The notes beneath the pieces are model-generated. The model searched no databases. It worked only from the letters and a program-made list of their open reading frames with translations, and had not been told where the DNA came from. DNA of 64,000 nucleotides from DLKC01 sp002478885 (GTDB taxonomy: Bacteria; Bacteroidota; Bacteroidia; Chitinophagales; Chitinophagaceae). A program made the position numbers and the translations under genes. The stretch is from NCBI GenBank assembly GCA_046329585.1, contig JAXLUI010000001.1, forward strand, positions 2,480,001 through 2,544,000, given 5' to 3'. Below, one piece after another: positions 41,053 to 50,025 of the stretch (its first letter is position 1; the number at the start of each line of letters is the position of its first letter).

Positions 41053-43227
41053 CTAGATGTTCCACCAATAAGTAAACTTAATAACCACTGCACGGTTGCG
41101 CACCGAAAGCGGCGCAGGATAATAATTGTCGGTATAAACAATAAAGAGGTCAGAAGCCGGGCGGTAACGCCATTGTAACCGGGTATTAAGGTTTATATTC
41201 TTCTGCTGGTCGTTGTATTGCAGAAAAGTGGTGAAGAATAATTTGTTGGTGAATGTAAAATCAGCCCTTGGCCCTATTAGCCAGAAATTATTAATGCCCC
41301 ACGGCTGCGGTAGATCTATGTGGTTATAGCTCGTACTGAGTGTAATGCTCAGGAAAGGTTGAAAGCGGTAGCCGAGGTCTGTTGTAAAACTGAACCTTGT
41401 ACCACCGGCATAATAGCCGCCATACCTGGTCGTAAATGCATAGGTGAACAGGTGTTGCGGCTTTGAAACAAAGTCTGCCCCAAAAGCTTTCCAGGTGTGT
41501 TTGCTGCCGGTGGCCAGCGTGTCTTTACCGGAATTTGTCGGATCGAATGGTTGCAGCAATTCTACATAGTCATGTGCCACCCAAACATCGCCAAAGCTCT
41601 GGTCACGGAAATTAAGATTGTAAGCGAGATAAGTTTCATCATCCGTGTGGCGCATAGACTGCGTATAGAAATAAGTTGTACTCAGCTTTGGCCCGTGGCT
41701 AAGGATGCTGCCTTTTTTTGGAAAGAACAAATAGCTGGCCTGGGGGTTTATTTTCACATAGTCTTTGCGGGGCACATAACCCACTTCGGAAGTGAAATTG
41801 CTGCCGACGATCTCATGCTGCCAGGAGATAATCCATTTGCGGTTAGCGTATTGAAGATTAGCGGCATGTGTCCAATCTTTGTCACTTGCTCCCGGACTAA
41901 AGGCCTTCACCAGCATGGCCTTGCCTGTCCAGGCATTGTTGGCCGAAGCGAGGTTATACTCAACGCCAATATTCCTGTTGTATAATGAATATGCAGGTTT
42001 GGCCGTGTCCTTGCCAGGCTCATAATTCAACGATTGTTTATTCACAAACAGGAACCTGATGTTGGACCGGGCGAACAGCTTTCTTTGCAGGGCAAGCACC
42101 GCAAAATTCTGAACGGGAAGCCCTGTTTCATCAACCGACTTTGTCTGGATATCCATTGCGCCAATCCTCCAGTTCTTATCAAGGCTACCGCTAAGCCTTG
42201 CTCCAAAGCTAATAGGCACACCCAGCCCTATTCTCCGGGAAAAGAAGGGGCGTATATTGGTATACCCAAAATTGCCAAACAGGTCGCTGTTCTCAATAAA
42301 GAACTGCCTGCGTTCGGGAAAGAATAATTCATAACGGTCGAGGTTGGTTACCTGCCTGTCAACCTCCACCTGCGAAAAGTCGGGATTGTACGTAAGATCA
42401 AGGTTCAGGGAAGAGGTAACGGCAATTTTTGCATCAGCACCCACTTCGCCCTTATAGTCAGCCGGCTTTTTATTTTCATAGTCTTTGGTAACGCCACCGA
42501 GTGCATACGGTATTACAGAAAAGTTGAAACCCGCATCGGGTGGCGATTCATCCCAGATCAGGTCGCCGGTATAGGCAAGGGAGGCCGTTGGGAATTGCCT
42601 TGGCACCGGCGCCCATGCAGATTTTTCCGCAACTTTTATGTCAAGGCGGCTAAAATTGATACCCCATGTTTTGATGCCTTTTTTATAGCGGATCGTTTTA
42701 AAAGGAATAGCCGCTTCAAAGGTCCAGCGGTCGCCATAATTCTTCACTTCAGAGATCCACTTGTTATCCCAGCTCAGGTCGGCTTTACCGCCATCGTACA
42801 GCATGCCATCCCACTGGGCCCCTGCCGCATTCGCGCCAAAAGTGAAACCATTGGTGCGGTCGTCAAACGGGTCGATGAAGAAAATGAAGTTATCGTTCTT
42901 GCCAAATACGAAATCGCGGCGCAGCGATTCCACCATATACGGGCCGGGTTTGGTAAGATAGCAGTTTACAAATATGTAAATATTGTCGCTGTCGTAGGTC
43001 ATGCGCACATCGGTCGGCACCTTTGCATGGCTGGTATCCATAGGCAGCACCATATAAAAGCTGGAGGCTACATCCGCATCGTGCCAGGCCGATTCGTTCA
43101 TTACCCCATCGACTGCCACAGGCGAGTTGGCTTTTTTAATGTGCAATTGAAATGCAGCATTTTTTTTCTGAGCAACCGCGCTTAATAAACACACCAGGAA
43201 AAAGGCAAGAAACGAAAGTCTGATCAC
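41053..43227 (-). CDS. CBM9-like / DUF5916 outer-membrane protein
   Basis: 724 residues. Signal peptide 1–19 (ends SAVAQ). Residues about 28–230 resemble a carbohydrate-binding family 9 domain ('PVAVDGVMNESAWHDADVAS', 'DNIYIFVNCY', 'FEAAIPFKTIRY'). The rest (about 240–724) is the DUF5916 region, rich in alternating hydrophobic beta strands, with 'DLTYNPDFSQVEVDRQVTNLDRYELFFPERRQFF', ending in an aromatic strand (FTYWWNI) as in barrel proteins. It is likely an outer-membrane protein that handles a sugar or polymer; the substrate is unknown. It stands alone. Confidence 0.85.
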   Translation of the reverse strand: MIRLSFLAFFLVCLLSAVAQKKNAAFQLHIKKANSPVAVDGVMNESAWHDADVASSFYMVLPMDTSHAKVPTDVRMTYDSDNIYIFVNCYLTKPGPYMVESLRRDFVFGKNDNFIFFIDPFDDRTNGFTFGANAAGAQWDGMLYDGGKADLSWDNKWISEVKNYGDRWTFEAAIPFKTIRYKKGIKTWGINFSRLDIKVAEKSAWAPVPRQFPTASLAYTGDLIWDESPPDAGFNFSVIPYALGGVTKDYENKKPADYKGEVGADAKIAVTSSLNLDLTYNPDFSQVEVDRQVTNLDRYELFFPERRQFFIENSDLFGNFGYTNIRPFFSRRIGLGVPISFGARLSGSLDKNWRIGAMDIQTKSVDETGLPVQNFAVLALQRKLFARSNIRFLFVNKQSLNYEPGKDTAKPAYSLYNRNIGVEYNLASANNAWTGKAMLVKAFSPGASDKDWTHAANLQYANRKWIISWQHEIVGSNFTSEVGYVPRKDYVKINPQASYLFFPKKGSILSHGPKLSTTYFYTQSMRHTDDETYLAYNLNFRDQSFGDVWVAHDYVELLQPFDPTNSGKDTLATGSKHTWKAFGADFVSKPQHLFTYAFTTRYGGYYAGGTRFSFTTDLGYRFQPFLSITLSTSYNHIDLPQPWGINNFWLIGPRADFTFTNKLFFTTFLQYNDQQKNINLNTRLQWRYRPASDLFIVYTDNYYPAPLSVRNRAVVIKFTYWWNI

Positions 43228-43332
43228 GTTGGTTTGTTGTAAATTTTCGAAACTTTGCTAAGGTAAATACTGAATGATTAGCAACCGGACTTATCTTTTA
43301 CGCAAACGCTTGAGTGCAGCTCGCCCTGGTAA

Positions 43333-43512
43333 AAAGCATTTTTATCTATACCAGCTCCTGTTTTTTATGGCAACGTCCCTTGCGTCGCAAGCACTTCATC
43401 AGTATATCATGGGGCGACAAACGCGGCTACATGTATGGCAGGAACGATGAACGGATTGCGACGCAACGAAGCTCAACCGGAGTTGCGGAAGCTGGTACCA
43501 TAAAGATTTTCA
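43333..43512. repeat. Dispersed repeat, complete inverted pair
   Basis: Left arm CTTGCGTCGCAAGC (core 43379–43390) after TTTTTTATGGCAACGTCC, and right arm ATTGCGACGCAAC (43455–43467) followed by GAAGCTCAACCGGAGTTGCGG and GCTGGTACCATAAAG. Both arms are class B. It occupies most of the 406-bp gap before the response regulator gene; the rest of the gap shows nothing clear. Confidence 0.88.
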
Positions 43513-43633
43513 TAGTTCTGCCGGTAAAGCTGGCTTTTTTGTAAGCTTGTTTTGCAAGGCGTGTGCAAAGTAAAAGTTCAACTGTTGCTGTAATTGTTCA
43601 AATTTGCCGGTACTTAAGGTTTTAAGTAAAGTC

Positions 43634-44971
43634 ATGTCTACAAAAATTCTGCTCATAGATGATGAAGAAAAGCTCCGCAGCTTATTAGCCAGGTTGCTGC
43701 GGCTGGAAGGCTTTACCATTTCAGAAGCGCCTACGCTGAAAGCAGCATGGAAAGTTATTGAAACAGATGAACCTGATGTTATTTTATGTGACGTTAAACT
43801 GCCGGATGGCAACGGTGTAGACTTTATCGCCCAGGTAAAACAGAAACACCTGCCAACAGAAATTATATTGCTAACGGCTTATGGGAATATTCCCGATGGT
43901 ATCCAGGCCATGAAAAACGGCGCTTTTGATTATATCACCAAAGGTGACGACAACAACAAGGTAATACCGCTCCTTCATAAAGCATTGGAAAAAGTACAGT
44001 TGCAAAAGAGAGTGCAGCAGCTGGAAAGCCTCGTTGGAAAGAAATACAGTTTTGACAGCATTATAGGAAAAGCAGCATCAATGGGGAATGCTGTGTCCCT
44101 GGCAAAAAAAGTAGCACCAACAGATGCCACGGTACTATTGCTTGGCGAAACAGGTACAGGCAAGGAAGTGTTTGCTCAGGCCATTTACAATGCAAGTGGC
44201 AGAAACAACAAAGCATTTGTTGCATTGAATTGCGGTGCTTTTACCAAAGACCTTTTGGAGAGTGAGTTGTTTGGTCACAAGGCGGGCGCTTTTACAGGTG
44301 CGGTAAAAGACAAAAAAGGATTGATTGAAGAAGCAAACGGCGGAACACTGTTCCTGGACGAAATAGGAGAAATGCCGGTTGACCTGCAAAGCAAATTGTT
44401 GCGCGTGCTGGAGACCGGCGAGTTCATAAAAACAGGCGATACAAAAACAAGCAAGGTGAACGTTCGCATCATTGCTGCCACCAACAGAAACTTACAGGAA
44501 GCGGTAAAAGAGGGGCACTTCCGCGAAGATCTTTTCTACCGGTTGAACGTTTTTGCGATAGAGCTGCCGCCGCTAAGAGAAAGAAAAGAAGACATGCAAA
44601 TGCTGGCGGAATATTACACCCGGCTGTTTGCTGCAAAAACGAATCGAAAAATTACAGGCATTAGCAAAGAAGCGCTAAAAGCGTTACAAAACCACCGCTG
44701 GAAAGGCAACACCAGGGAATTAAAGAATGTGATCGAAAGAGCGGTGATCCTGGAAGATGGCGATGCACTTTCGATCGAAGTTTTGCCACTTGATCTGCAA
44801 ACCAACAGCGATAGTTCCCGGAACCTGTTTGATTTATCTGTTATGGAAAAGGAACATATTCAAAAAGTGCTGGCGTTTGCAAAAGGTAATAAAACAGAAG
44901 CTGCACGTTTGCTCAATATTGGTTTAACAACATTGTACCGGAAAATGGAAGAATACGGCATCCCTAAATAG
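43634..44971 (+). CDS. Sigma-54-dependent response regulator (NtrC family)
   Basis: 445 residues from ATG 43634. The receiver domain (1–120) has phospho-acceptor Asp53. The AAA+ domain (about 140–370) has Walker A GETGTGKE at 171–178, the sigma-54-contacting GAFTGA at 218–223, Walker B 'GGTLFLDEIGEM', and an arginine-finger region 'REDLFYRLNVF'. A Fis-type helix-turn-helix lies at about 420–440 ('KTEAARLLNIGLTTLYRKM'). It is the only regulator next to the kdp genes and probably activates them through a sigma-54 promoter, instead of the OmpR-type KdpE used elsewhere. The partner kinase is probably the one at 51–53 kb. Confidence 0.93.
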   Translation: MSTKILLIDDEEKLRSLLARLLRLEGFTISEAPTLKAAWKVIETDEPDVILCDVKLPDGNGVDFIAQVKQKHLPTEIILLTAYGNIPDGIQAMKNGAFDYITKGDDNNKVIPLLHKALEKVQLQKRVQQLESLVGKKYSFDSIIGKAASMGNAVSLAKKVAPTDATVLLLGETGTGKEVFAQAIYNASGRNNKAFVALNCGAFTKDLLESELFGHKAGAFTGAVKDKKGLIEEANGGTLFLDEIGEMPVDLQSKLLRVLETGEFIKTGDTKTSKVNVRIIAATNRNLQEAVKEGHFREDLFYRLNVFAIELPPLRERKEDMQMLAEYYTRLFAAKTNRKITGISKEALKALQNHRWKGNTRELKNVIERAVILEDGDALSIEVLPLDLQTNSDSSRNLFDLSVMEKEHIQKVLAFAKGNKTEAARLLNIGLTTLYRKMEEYGIPK

Positions 44972-44996
44972 GTATCCCTTTCATTTTGAAAATGCA

Positions 44997-45023
44997 CCCT
45001 TTCATTTTGAAAGGGTTTTTTGT
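44997..45023 (+). terminator. Intrinsic terminator after the sigma-54 regulator gene
   Basis: CCCTTTC (44997–45003) pairs with GAAAGGG (45009–45015) around ATTTT, followed by a T run. A second copy of CCCTTTCATTTTGAAA lies 20 bp upstream as a direct repeat. This suggests kdp has its own promoter downstream. Confidence 0.85.
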
Positions 45024-45153
45024 TTTGGGCAGAACCAGCAAAGCCTTTACAAAAACAGCTATAACCATTACCCGGTAAGCATTTCAGCTAAACGCAAGCG
45101 ACGCCGTTATCCGACAGGGCATACGTTTTGGCATATTGGCTCATCAAAGTATT

Positions 45154-45306
45154 ATGCCTGCCGTGGCAAACAGCAAACGCAATAAAACAAATGAATATGG
45201 TGATGAAGTACCCCGATGGAAAGACTTCATTATGCTGTTCGCCGTTTTGCTGGCACTGATGGCTTTGTCCTGGCTGGCCAATAATACGTTGCATTGGTTT
45301 CATTAA
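45154..45306 (+). CDS. Small single-helix membrane protein of the kdp locus (50 aa)
   Basis: 50 residues: a polar, charged N-terminus (MPAVANSKRNKTNEYG), Trp-Lys-Asp, then one transmembrane helix (FIMLFAVLLALMALSWL) ending NNTLHWFH. It is the first open frame of the kdp transcript, 10 bp before the next micro-ORF. I do not recognise a family. Coding is supported by the clean membrane pattern and tight spacing with two more micro-ORFs and kdpA. Confidence 0.6.
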   Translation: MPAVANSKRNKTNEYGDEVPRWKDFIMLFAVLLALMALSWLANNTLHWFH

Positions 45307-45316
45307 AGCAAATTAT

Positions 45317-45397
45317 ATGACCATCATACTCATTATTGCCGGAGTGCTTTGCTTCTGGCTATTCTACAAATCCATTGACTTTTTTGAAAAGATCTGA
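45317..45397 (+). CDS. Micro-protein of the kdp locus (26 aa), KdpF-like
   Basis: 26 residues beginning MTIILIIAGVLCFWLFYKS and ending DFFEKI: one hydrophobic helix, then a short charged tail. It resembles KdpF in size and layout but lacks the usual C-terminal PEKF. It ends 3 bp before the start of the true kdpF. It could be a second small stabilising subunit of the KdpFABC complex or a paralogue of kdpF. Confidence 0.6.
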   Translation: MTIILIIAGVLCFWLFYKSIDFFEKI

Positions 45398-45400
45398 AAT

Positions 45401-45478
45401 ATGACTGCACTATTCATTCTGGCAATCGGGGTGTTTATCTACATCTGTTACGTATTGCTGAAACCGGAAAAATTTTAA
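45401..45478 (+). CDS. kdpF: Potassium-transporting ATPase subunit F
   Basis: 25 residues, one transmembrane helix (ALFILAIGVFIYICYVLL) ending with KPEKF, the characteristic C-terminus of KdpF, the small subunit that stabilises KdpFABC. It lies 12 bp before kdpA. Confidence 0.85.
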   Translation: MTALFILAIGVFIYICYVLLKPEKF

Positions 45479-45490
45479 AGAAACCTGCTT

Positions 45491-47194
45491 ATGAACACAG
45501 AGATTTCAGGTGCTGTAGCTATGATTGTGGCAATGGTGGTTTTAGCCATTCCGTTGGGCAGATATATTGGTAAAGTTTATCTCGGCGAACGCACCTGGCC
45601 GGATGTTGTTTTCAATCCAATTGAACGACTCATTTTTAAGGGAAGTGGTATTGACCCTGGTAAAGAAATGACCTGGCAGCAGAACCTGAAAGCTTTGCTT
45701 ACCATTAACCTCTTTTGGTTCTTTATTGCCCTGTTTATTTTGATGAACCAGCATTGGTTGCCGCTGAATCCCGATAACATTCCATCCATGTCGCCCGATC
45801 TGGCATTCAACACTGCTGTTTCATTTTTAGTGAACTGCAACCTGCAACATTACAGCGGGGAAACAGGCTTAAGTTACTTTTCCCAAATAAGCTGCATCAT
45901 GTTCCTGCAGTTTGTAACCGCGGGCACGGGCATGGCCGCCGCAGCCGTTGTGTTCAATGCCATGCGGGAAAAAACCACCGACAGGGCAGGCAACTTCTAT
46001 CATTACTTTATAAAAAGCTGCACCAGGATCTTACTCCCCATCAGCATTGTAACTGCCATCATTCTTGTATTCAGCGGCACGCCCATGACCTTTGATGGGG
46101 CGGCCCGTTACACGTCGTTGCAAGGCGATACCGTTAGCGTGGCAAGAGGCCCTGCAGCGGCCATGATTGCCATTAAGCAAACCGGAACAAACGGCGGTGG
46201 TTTCTTTGGCGCCAATTCATCGCATCCTTTGGAAAACCCAACCTATTTCACCAACATGACAGAGAATATCCTGGTACTGCTTATACCAATGGCAATGCTG
46301 TTTGCACTGGGCTATTACCTCAAGCGGAAGAAAATGGCGTGGATCATTTTTGCTGTAATGATGGTTGGTTTCCTGCTATTGCTTATACCCGCCATTCAAC
46401 AGGAAATGGCCGGTAACCCTGCCATTGCAGCTATGGGAATCAATCAACACAGGGGCAGCATGGAGGGGAAAGAAATACGATTTGGCGCTGCTGCTTCTGC
46501 CACATGGGCTATATCTTCTACGGTTACGTCCAACGGATCTGTCAATGCCATGCACGATAGTTTAACCCCTTTGGGCGGCATGCTGGCGATGCTGGGTATG
46601 ATGATCAACTCCTTTTTCGGCGGTGTAGGTGTAGGCTTTCTCAACTATTACATTTTTATCATCATCGCCGTATTTATCAGCGGGCTTATGGTTGGCAGAA
46701 CACCGGAATTCATGGGCAGGAAAGTGGAGGCAAAAGAAATGAAGATTGCCATGCTTATTGCCCTGCTGCACCCATTGCTCATATTGGCAGGTACTGCGTT
46801 AGCTTCTTACCTGTTTGCGCACAATCCTTCGGCGTATGCAGGCTGGCTGAATAATCCGGGTTATCATGGCTTCAGCGAAATGCTTTACGAATACACATCG
46901 TCGGCGGCGAACAATGGCAGCGGCTTTGAAGGGCTGGGCGATAATACGCCGTGGTGGAATATCAGTACCGGCATGGTGCTGATGCTTTCGCGCTACCTGC
47001 CCATTATTGGCCCTGTTGCTATTGCAGGCATCATGGCAAAGAAGAAATACATCCCTGAAAGTGCGGGCACTTTAAAAACTGATACAGCCACATTCGGGTT
47101 AATGACATTCGCCGTGATTCTGCTGGTAGCTGCTTTAAGCTTTTTTCCGGCTTTGGCATTGGGCCCGTTGGCTGAATATTTTTTCCTGAAGTAA
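45491..47194 (+). CDS. kdpA: Potassium-transporting ATPase subunit A
   Basis: 567 residues, full length, about 10 helices. The selectivity-filter-like loops of the SKT family are present: 'NTAVSFLVNCNLQHYSGE', 'KQTGTNGGGFFGANSSHPLENP', 'MLYEYTSSAANNGSGFEGL'. KdpA is the K+ channel-like subunit of the high-affinity, P-type Kdp pump. It follows kdpF; the 147-bp gap to kdpB holds a dispersed repeat pair. Confidence 0.97.
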   Translation: MNTEISGAVAMIVAMVVLAIPLGRYIGKVYLGERTWPDVVFNPIERLIFKGSGIDPGKEMTWQQNLKALLTINLFWFFIALFILMNQHWLPLNPDNIPSMSPDLAFNTAVSFLVNCNLQHYSGETGLSYFSQISCIMFLQFVTAGTGMAAAAVVFNAMREKTTDRAGNFYHYFIKSCTRILLPISIVTAIILVFSGTPMTFDGAARYTSLQGDTVSVARGPAAAMIAIKQTGTNGGGFFGANSSHPLENPTYFTNMTENILVLLIPMAMLFALGYYLKRKKMAWIIFAVMMVGFLLLLIPAIQQEMAGNPAIAAMGINQHRGSMEGKEIRFGAAASATWAISSTVTSNGSVNAMHDSLTPLGGMLAMLGMMINSFFGGVGVGFLNYYIFIIIAVFISGLMVGRTPEFMGRKVEAKEMKIAMLIALLHPLLILAGTALASYLFAHNPSAYAGWLNNPGYHGFSEMLYEYTSSAANNGSGFEGLGDNTPWWNISTGMVLMLSRYLPIIGPVAIAGIMAKKKYIPESAGTLKTDTATFGLMTFAVILLVAALSFFPALALGPLAEYFFLK

Positions 47195-47205
47195 AACGCA
47201 TTAAT

Positions 47206-47330
47206 GAACCCGGCGATAGTATTTCCATTCAGCATTGTTGCGTCGCACTCTTGTACGCCTTATTCGCTGCTCAGCAGCGGACAGAACGTTGAAGGGAGTG
47301 ACACAACAAAAGCCCGGTAAAGCGATAAAG
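47206..47330. repeat. Dispersed repeat pair inside the kdp operon (kdpA–kdpB gap)
   Basis: Left arm GTTGCGTCGCACTCTTGTAC (47237–47256, class B), centre ATTCGCTGCTCAGCAGCGG and AGAACGTTGAAG, right arm GAGTGACACAAC (47296–47307, class A), tail AAAAGCCCGG. KdpA and KdpB are normally almost contiguous, so this looks like an insertion into a pre-existing operon. The arms can pair imperfectly in the mRNA. Confidence 0.9.
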
Positions 47331-47341
47331 CTTATAAACAA

Positions 47342-49402
47342 ATGAATATGTCGAAACATAAAAGAGCAGCAAAATTGTTTGAAACCGCCCTGGTAAAGGA
47401 AGCGGTTAAACAATCTTTTATAAAGCTTAACCCGGCAATCATGTTCCGCAACCCGGTAATGTTTACGGTAGAGCTGGGAACAGCGGTGATGCTGTTTGTA
47501 ACCATTTGGGCATTGGCCGGGGGCGATGCGTCACAGGGCAGTTTTGTTTACAACCTGGTTGTGTTTCTTGTTCTTCTTATTACCGTGCTGTTTGCCAACT
47601 TCGCTGAAGCACTGGCAGAAGCAAGGGGAAAAGCACAGGCCAACAGCCTGCGGAAAACACGGGAAGCGACACCTGCAAAGAAGCTGCTTTCGTCAACAGG
47701 GATTGATACCAACGAAGTGGAAGTGGTAACTTCTTCACAGCTAAGGCTAAACGACCTGTTTGTTTGCGAAGCCGGTGACGTTATACCGATGGATGGTGAA
47801 ATCGTTGAAGGCATTGCCACTATCGATGAAAGCGCCATCACGGGTGAAAGTGCTCCCGTTATACGCGAAGCAGGTGGCGATAAATCATCTGTAACAGGCG
47901 GAACGAAAGTCCTTTCTGATTTAATCGTTGTAAAAGTAACCACCAGGCCCGGGGAGAGTTTTTTAGACAGGATGATTGCATTGGTAGAAGGCGCTTCGAG
48001 GCAAAAGACTCCCAACGAAATTGCACTGACGATTTTGCTTGCCGGCTTTACCCTTGTCTTTATCATTGTTACTGTTACACTCAAGCCTTTTGCTGACTAT
48101 GCCAATACCCCCATTACCATTGCAGCCTTCATTTCGTTGTTTGTTTGCCTGGTACCAACCACTATCGGTGGCCTGTTAAGTGCGATTGGCATTGCGGGCA
48201 TGGACAGGGCATTGCGGGCAAAGGTGATTGCCAAAAGTGGTAAGGCAGTGGAAACCGCCGGCGATATTGATACATTACTGCTCGATAAAACGGGCACCAT
48301 TACCATAGGCAACCGGAAGGCTACCCATTTTTGGCCGGGCAGCGGTGTAAGGGAGAGTGATTTTATTGAGTTAGCAGTATTGGGTTCTTTGGCTGATGAA
48401 ACACCGGAGGGAAAGTCCATTGTTGAATTAGCAGCCTCCAAAGGCATGGTACGGAAAAAGGAACCGGGGATGCAATTTATTGGGTTTACGGCCGAAACAA
48501 GAAGCAGTGGCGTGGACCTGCCCGATGGCAGAAAGATCAGGAAGGGAGCTTTTGATGCCATCAAAGCGATGGCAGAGGATAATGGCAATACCGTTCCTGG
48601 TGAAATAACCGAAAGGGTAAAGCAGGTTGCCCAAAACGGGGGTACCCCGCTGGTAGTAGCACAAAATGCTGTGATAAAGGGAGTGATTGAGTTGCAGGAC
48701 ATTATTAAACCCGGCATCCAGGAGCGCTTTGAGCGTTTGAGAAAAATGGGTGTAAAAACGGTGATGGTGACCGGTGATAACCCGCTTACTGCGAAATATA
48801 TTGCCAGCAAGGCAGGCGTAGATGATTTTATTGCCGAAGCAAAACCGGAAGACAAAATGAACTATATACGCCGGGAGCAAATGACGGGCAAAATGGTAGC
48901 CATGATGGGTGACGGAACCAATGATGCCCCGGCTTTGGCGCAAGCCGATGTTGGTGTGGCAATGAACAGCGGCACACAGGCAGCAAAAGAAGCGGGAAAT
49001 ATGGTAGACCTCGACAATGATCCAACAAAGCTGATTGAAGTGGTGGAGATCGGGAAGCAATTATTAATGACAAGAGGAACGCTGACAACCTTTTCCATTG
49101 CCAATGACGTTGCAAAATACTTCGCTATTGTTCCGGCGTTGTTTATTACCTCCATACCGGCACTGCAGGGTTTAAATATTATGCGGTTGCATAGCCCGGA
49201 AAGCGCCATCTTATCGGCCGTTATTTTCAATGCGCTCATCATCCCGATGCTGATACCATTGGCATTGAAGGGCGTTGCATATAAGCCCATTGGTGCAAGT
49301 GCCCTGCTTAGAAGAAACCTGCTGATTTACGGCCTTGGTGGCGTAGTCGTACCCTTTATTGGCATTAAGCTGATTGACTTACTTGTTAGTCTTTGGTTCT
49401 AA
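47342..49402 (+). CDS. kdpB: Potassium-transporting ATPase subunit B
   Basis: 686 residues, the P-type ATPase subunit. It has the phosphorylation motif DKTGTIT, the A-domain TGES, the hinge 'MMGDGTNDAPALAQADVGVAM' and 'PTTIGGLLSAIGIAGMDRAL' in the membrane part. All catalytic motifs are intact. It is separated from kdpA by the repeat pair and overlaps the longest frame of kdpC. Confidence 0.98.
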   Translation: MNMSKHKRAAKLFETALVKEAVKQSFIKLNPAIMFRNPVMFTVELGTAVMLFVTIWALAGGDASQGSFVYNLVVFLVLLITVLFANFAEALAEARGKAQANSLRKTREATPAKKLLSSTGIDTNEVEVVTSSQLRLNDLFVCEAGDVIPMDGEIVEGIATIDESAITGESAPVIREAGGDKSSVTGGTKVLSDLIVVKVTTRPGESFLDRMIALVEGASRQKTPNEIALTILLAGFTLVFIIVTVTLKPFADYANTPITIAAFISLFVCLVPTTIGGLLSAIGIAGMDRALRAKVIAKSGKAVETAGDIDTLLLDKTGTITIGNRKATHFWPGSGVRESDFIELAVLGSLADETPEGKSIVELAASKGMVRKKEPGMQFIGFTAETRSSGVDLPDGRKIRKGAFDAIKAMAEDNGNTVPGEITERVKQVAQNGGTPLVVAQNAVIKGVIELQDIIKPGIQERFERLRKMGVKTVMVTGDNPLTAKYIASKAGVDDFIAEAKPEDKMNYIRREQMTGKMVAMMGDGTNDAPALAQADVGVAMNSGTQAAKEAGNMVDLDNDPTKLIEVVEIGKQLLMTRGTLTTFSIANDVAKYFAIVPALFITSIPALQGLNIMRLHSPESAILSAVIFNALIIPMLIPLALKGVAYKPIGASALLRRNLLIYGLGGVVVPFIGIKLIDLLVSLWF

Positions 49403-49413
49403 AATCCTGTAAC

Positions 49414-49980
49414 ATGAAACAACACATATTGCCTGCGTTAAAACTCACCGTCTTTGCTTTCGTGCTTTTTGTAGTGCTTTATACAGCTTTGGTTTGGGTG
49501 ATTGCCCAGGCAGCGCCAAACAAGGGCCGTGGGGAAACGGTAACTTCGAAAGGAAAGATTGTTGGTTTTGAAAAAGAAGGACAGCGCTTTGACCGCGACG
49601 ATTATTTCCGGGGCCGGCCCTCGGCTGTTGGGTACAATGGGGCCGGCAGCGGGGGTAGCAATAAGGGACCGTCCAACCCCGGGTACCTGGAAAAAGTGAA
49701 GGCGGAGGCGGATACGTTTTTGGCCCATAATCCAGGCGTTAGCAGGGAGCAGGTACCTTCTGAAATGGTCACGGCGTCGGGCAGCGGCTTAGATCCACAC
49801 ATCTCAACAGAAGCCGCTTACCTGCAGGTAAAACGAATCGCTGTAAGAAGAGGACTGCCTGAAGCTGATATCAGCCGATTGATTGAGCAGCATACAGAGC
49901 CGCCCTTGTTTGGCATTTTCGGGCCCACGAAAATCAATGTACTCAAACTTAATGTGGCATTAGATGAACTGAAGAGATAG
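49414..49980 (+). CDS. kdpC: Potassium-transporting ATPase subunit C
   Basis: 188 residues from ATG 49414; an in-frame ATG at 49393 would overlap kdpB and add seven polar residues before the membrane helix. One N-terminal transmembrane helix (LKLTVFAFVLFVVLYTALVW), then the periplasmic domain with 'FRGRPSAVGYNGAGSGGSNKGPSNP' and 'ASGSGLDPHIS'. KdpC acts as a catalytic chaperone for ATP binding by KdpB. Confidence 0.95.
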   Translation: MKQHILPALKLTVFAFVLFVVLYTALVWVIAQAAPNKGRGETVTSKGKIVGFEKEGQRFDRDDYFRGRPSAVGYNGAGSGGSNKGPSNPGYLEKVKAEADTFLAHNPGVSREQVPSEMVTASGSGLDPHISTEAAYLQVKRIAVRRGLPEADISRLIEQHTEPPLFGIFGPTKINVLKLNVALDELKR

Positions 49981-50025
49981 CAACAGCAATTCCTTTCAAC
50001 CACGCCTTAACTATTGTATGTAAAA

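Noticed and set aside
45110..45140. Sigma-54 promoter for kdp (GGGCATACGTTTTGGC)
   Set aside because: The -24/-12 elements are one base too far apart (GG-N11-GC rather than GG-N10-GC); a sigma-54 promoter is expected, but I could not place it with confidence.
25033..49290. Long open frames antisense to atpA, metH, kdpB, pckG and the DUF5916 gene
   Set aside because: They are mirror frames of strongly conserved genes, with low-complexity composition and no motif of their own.
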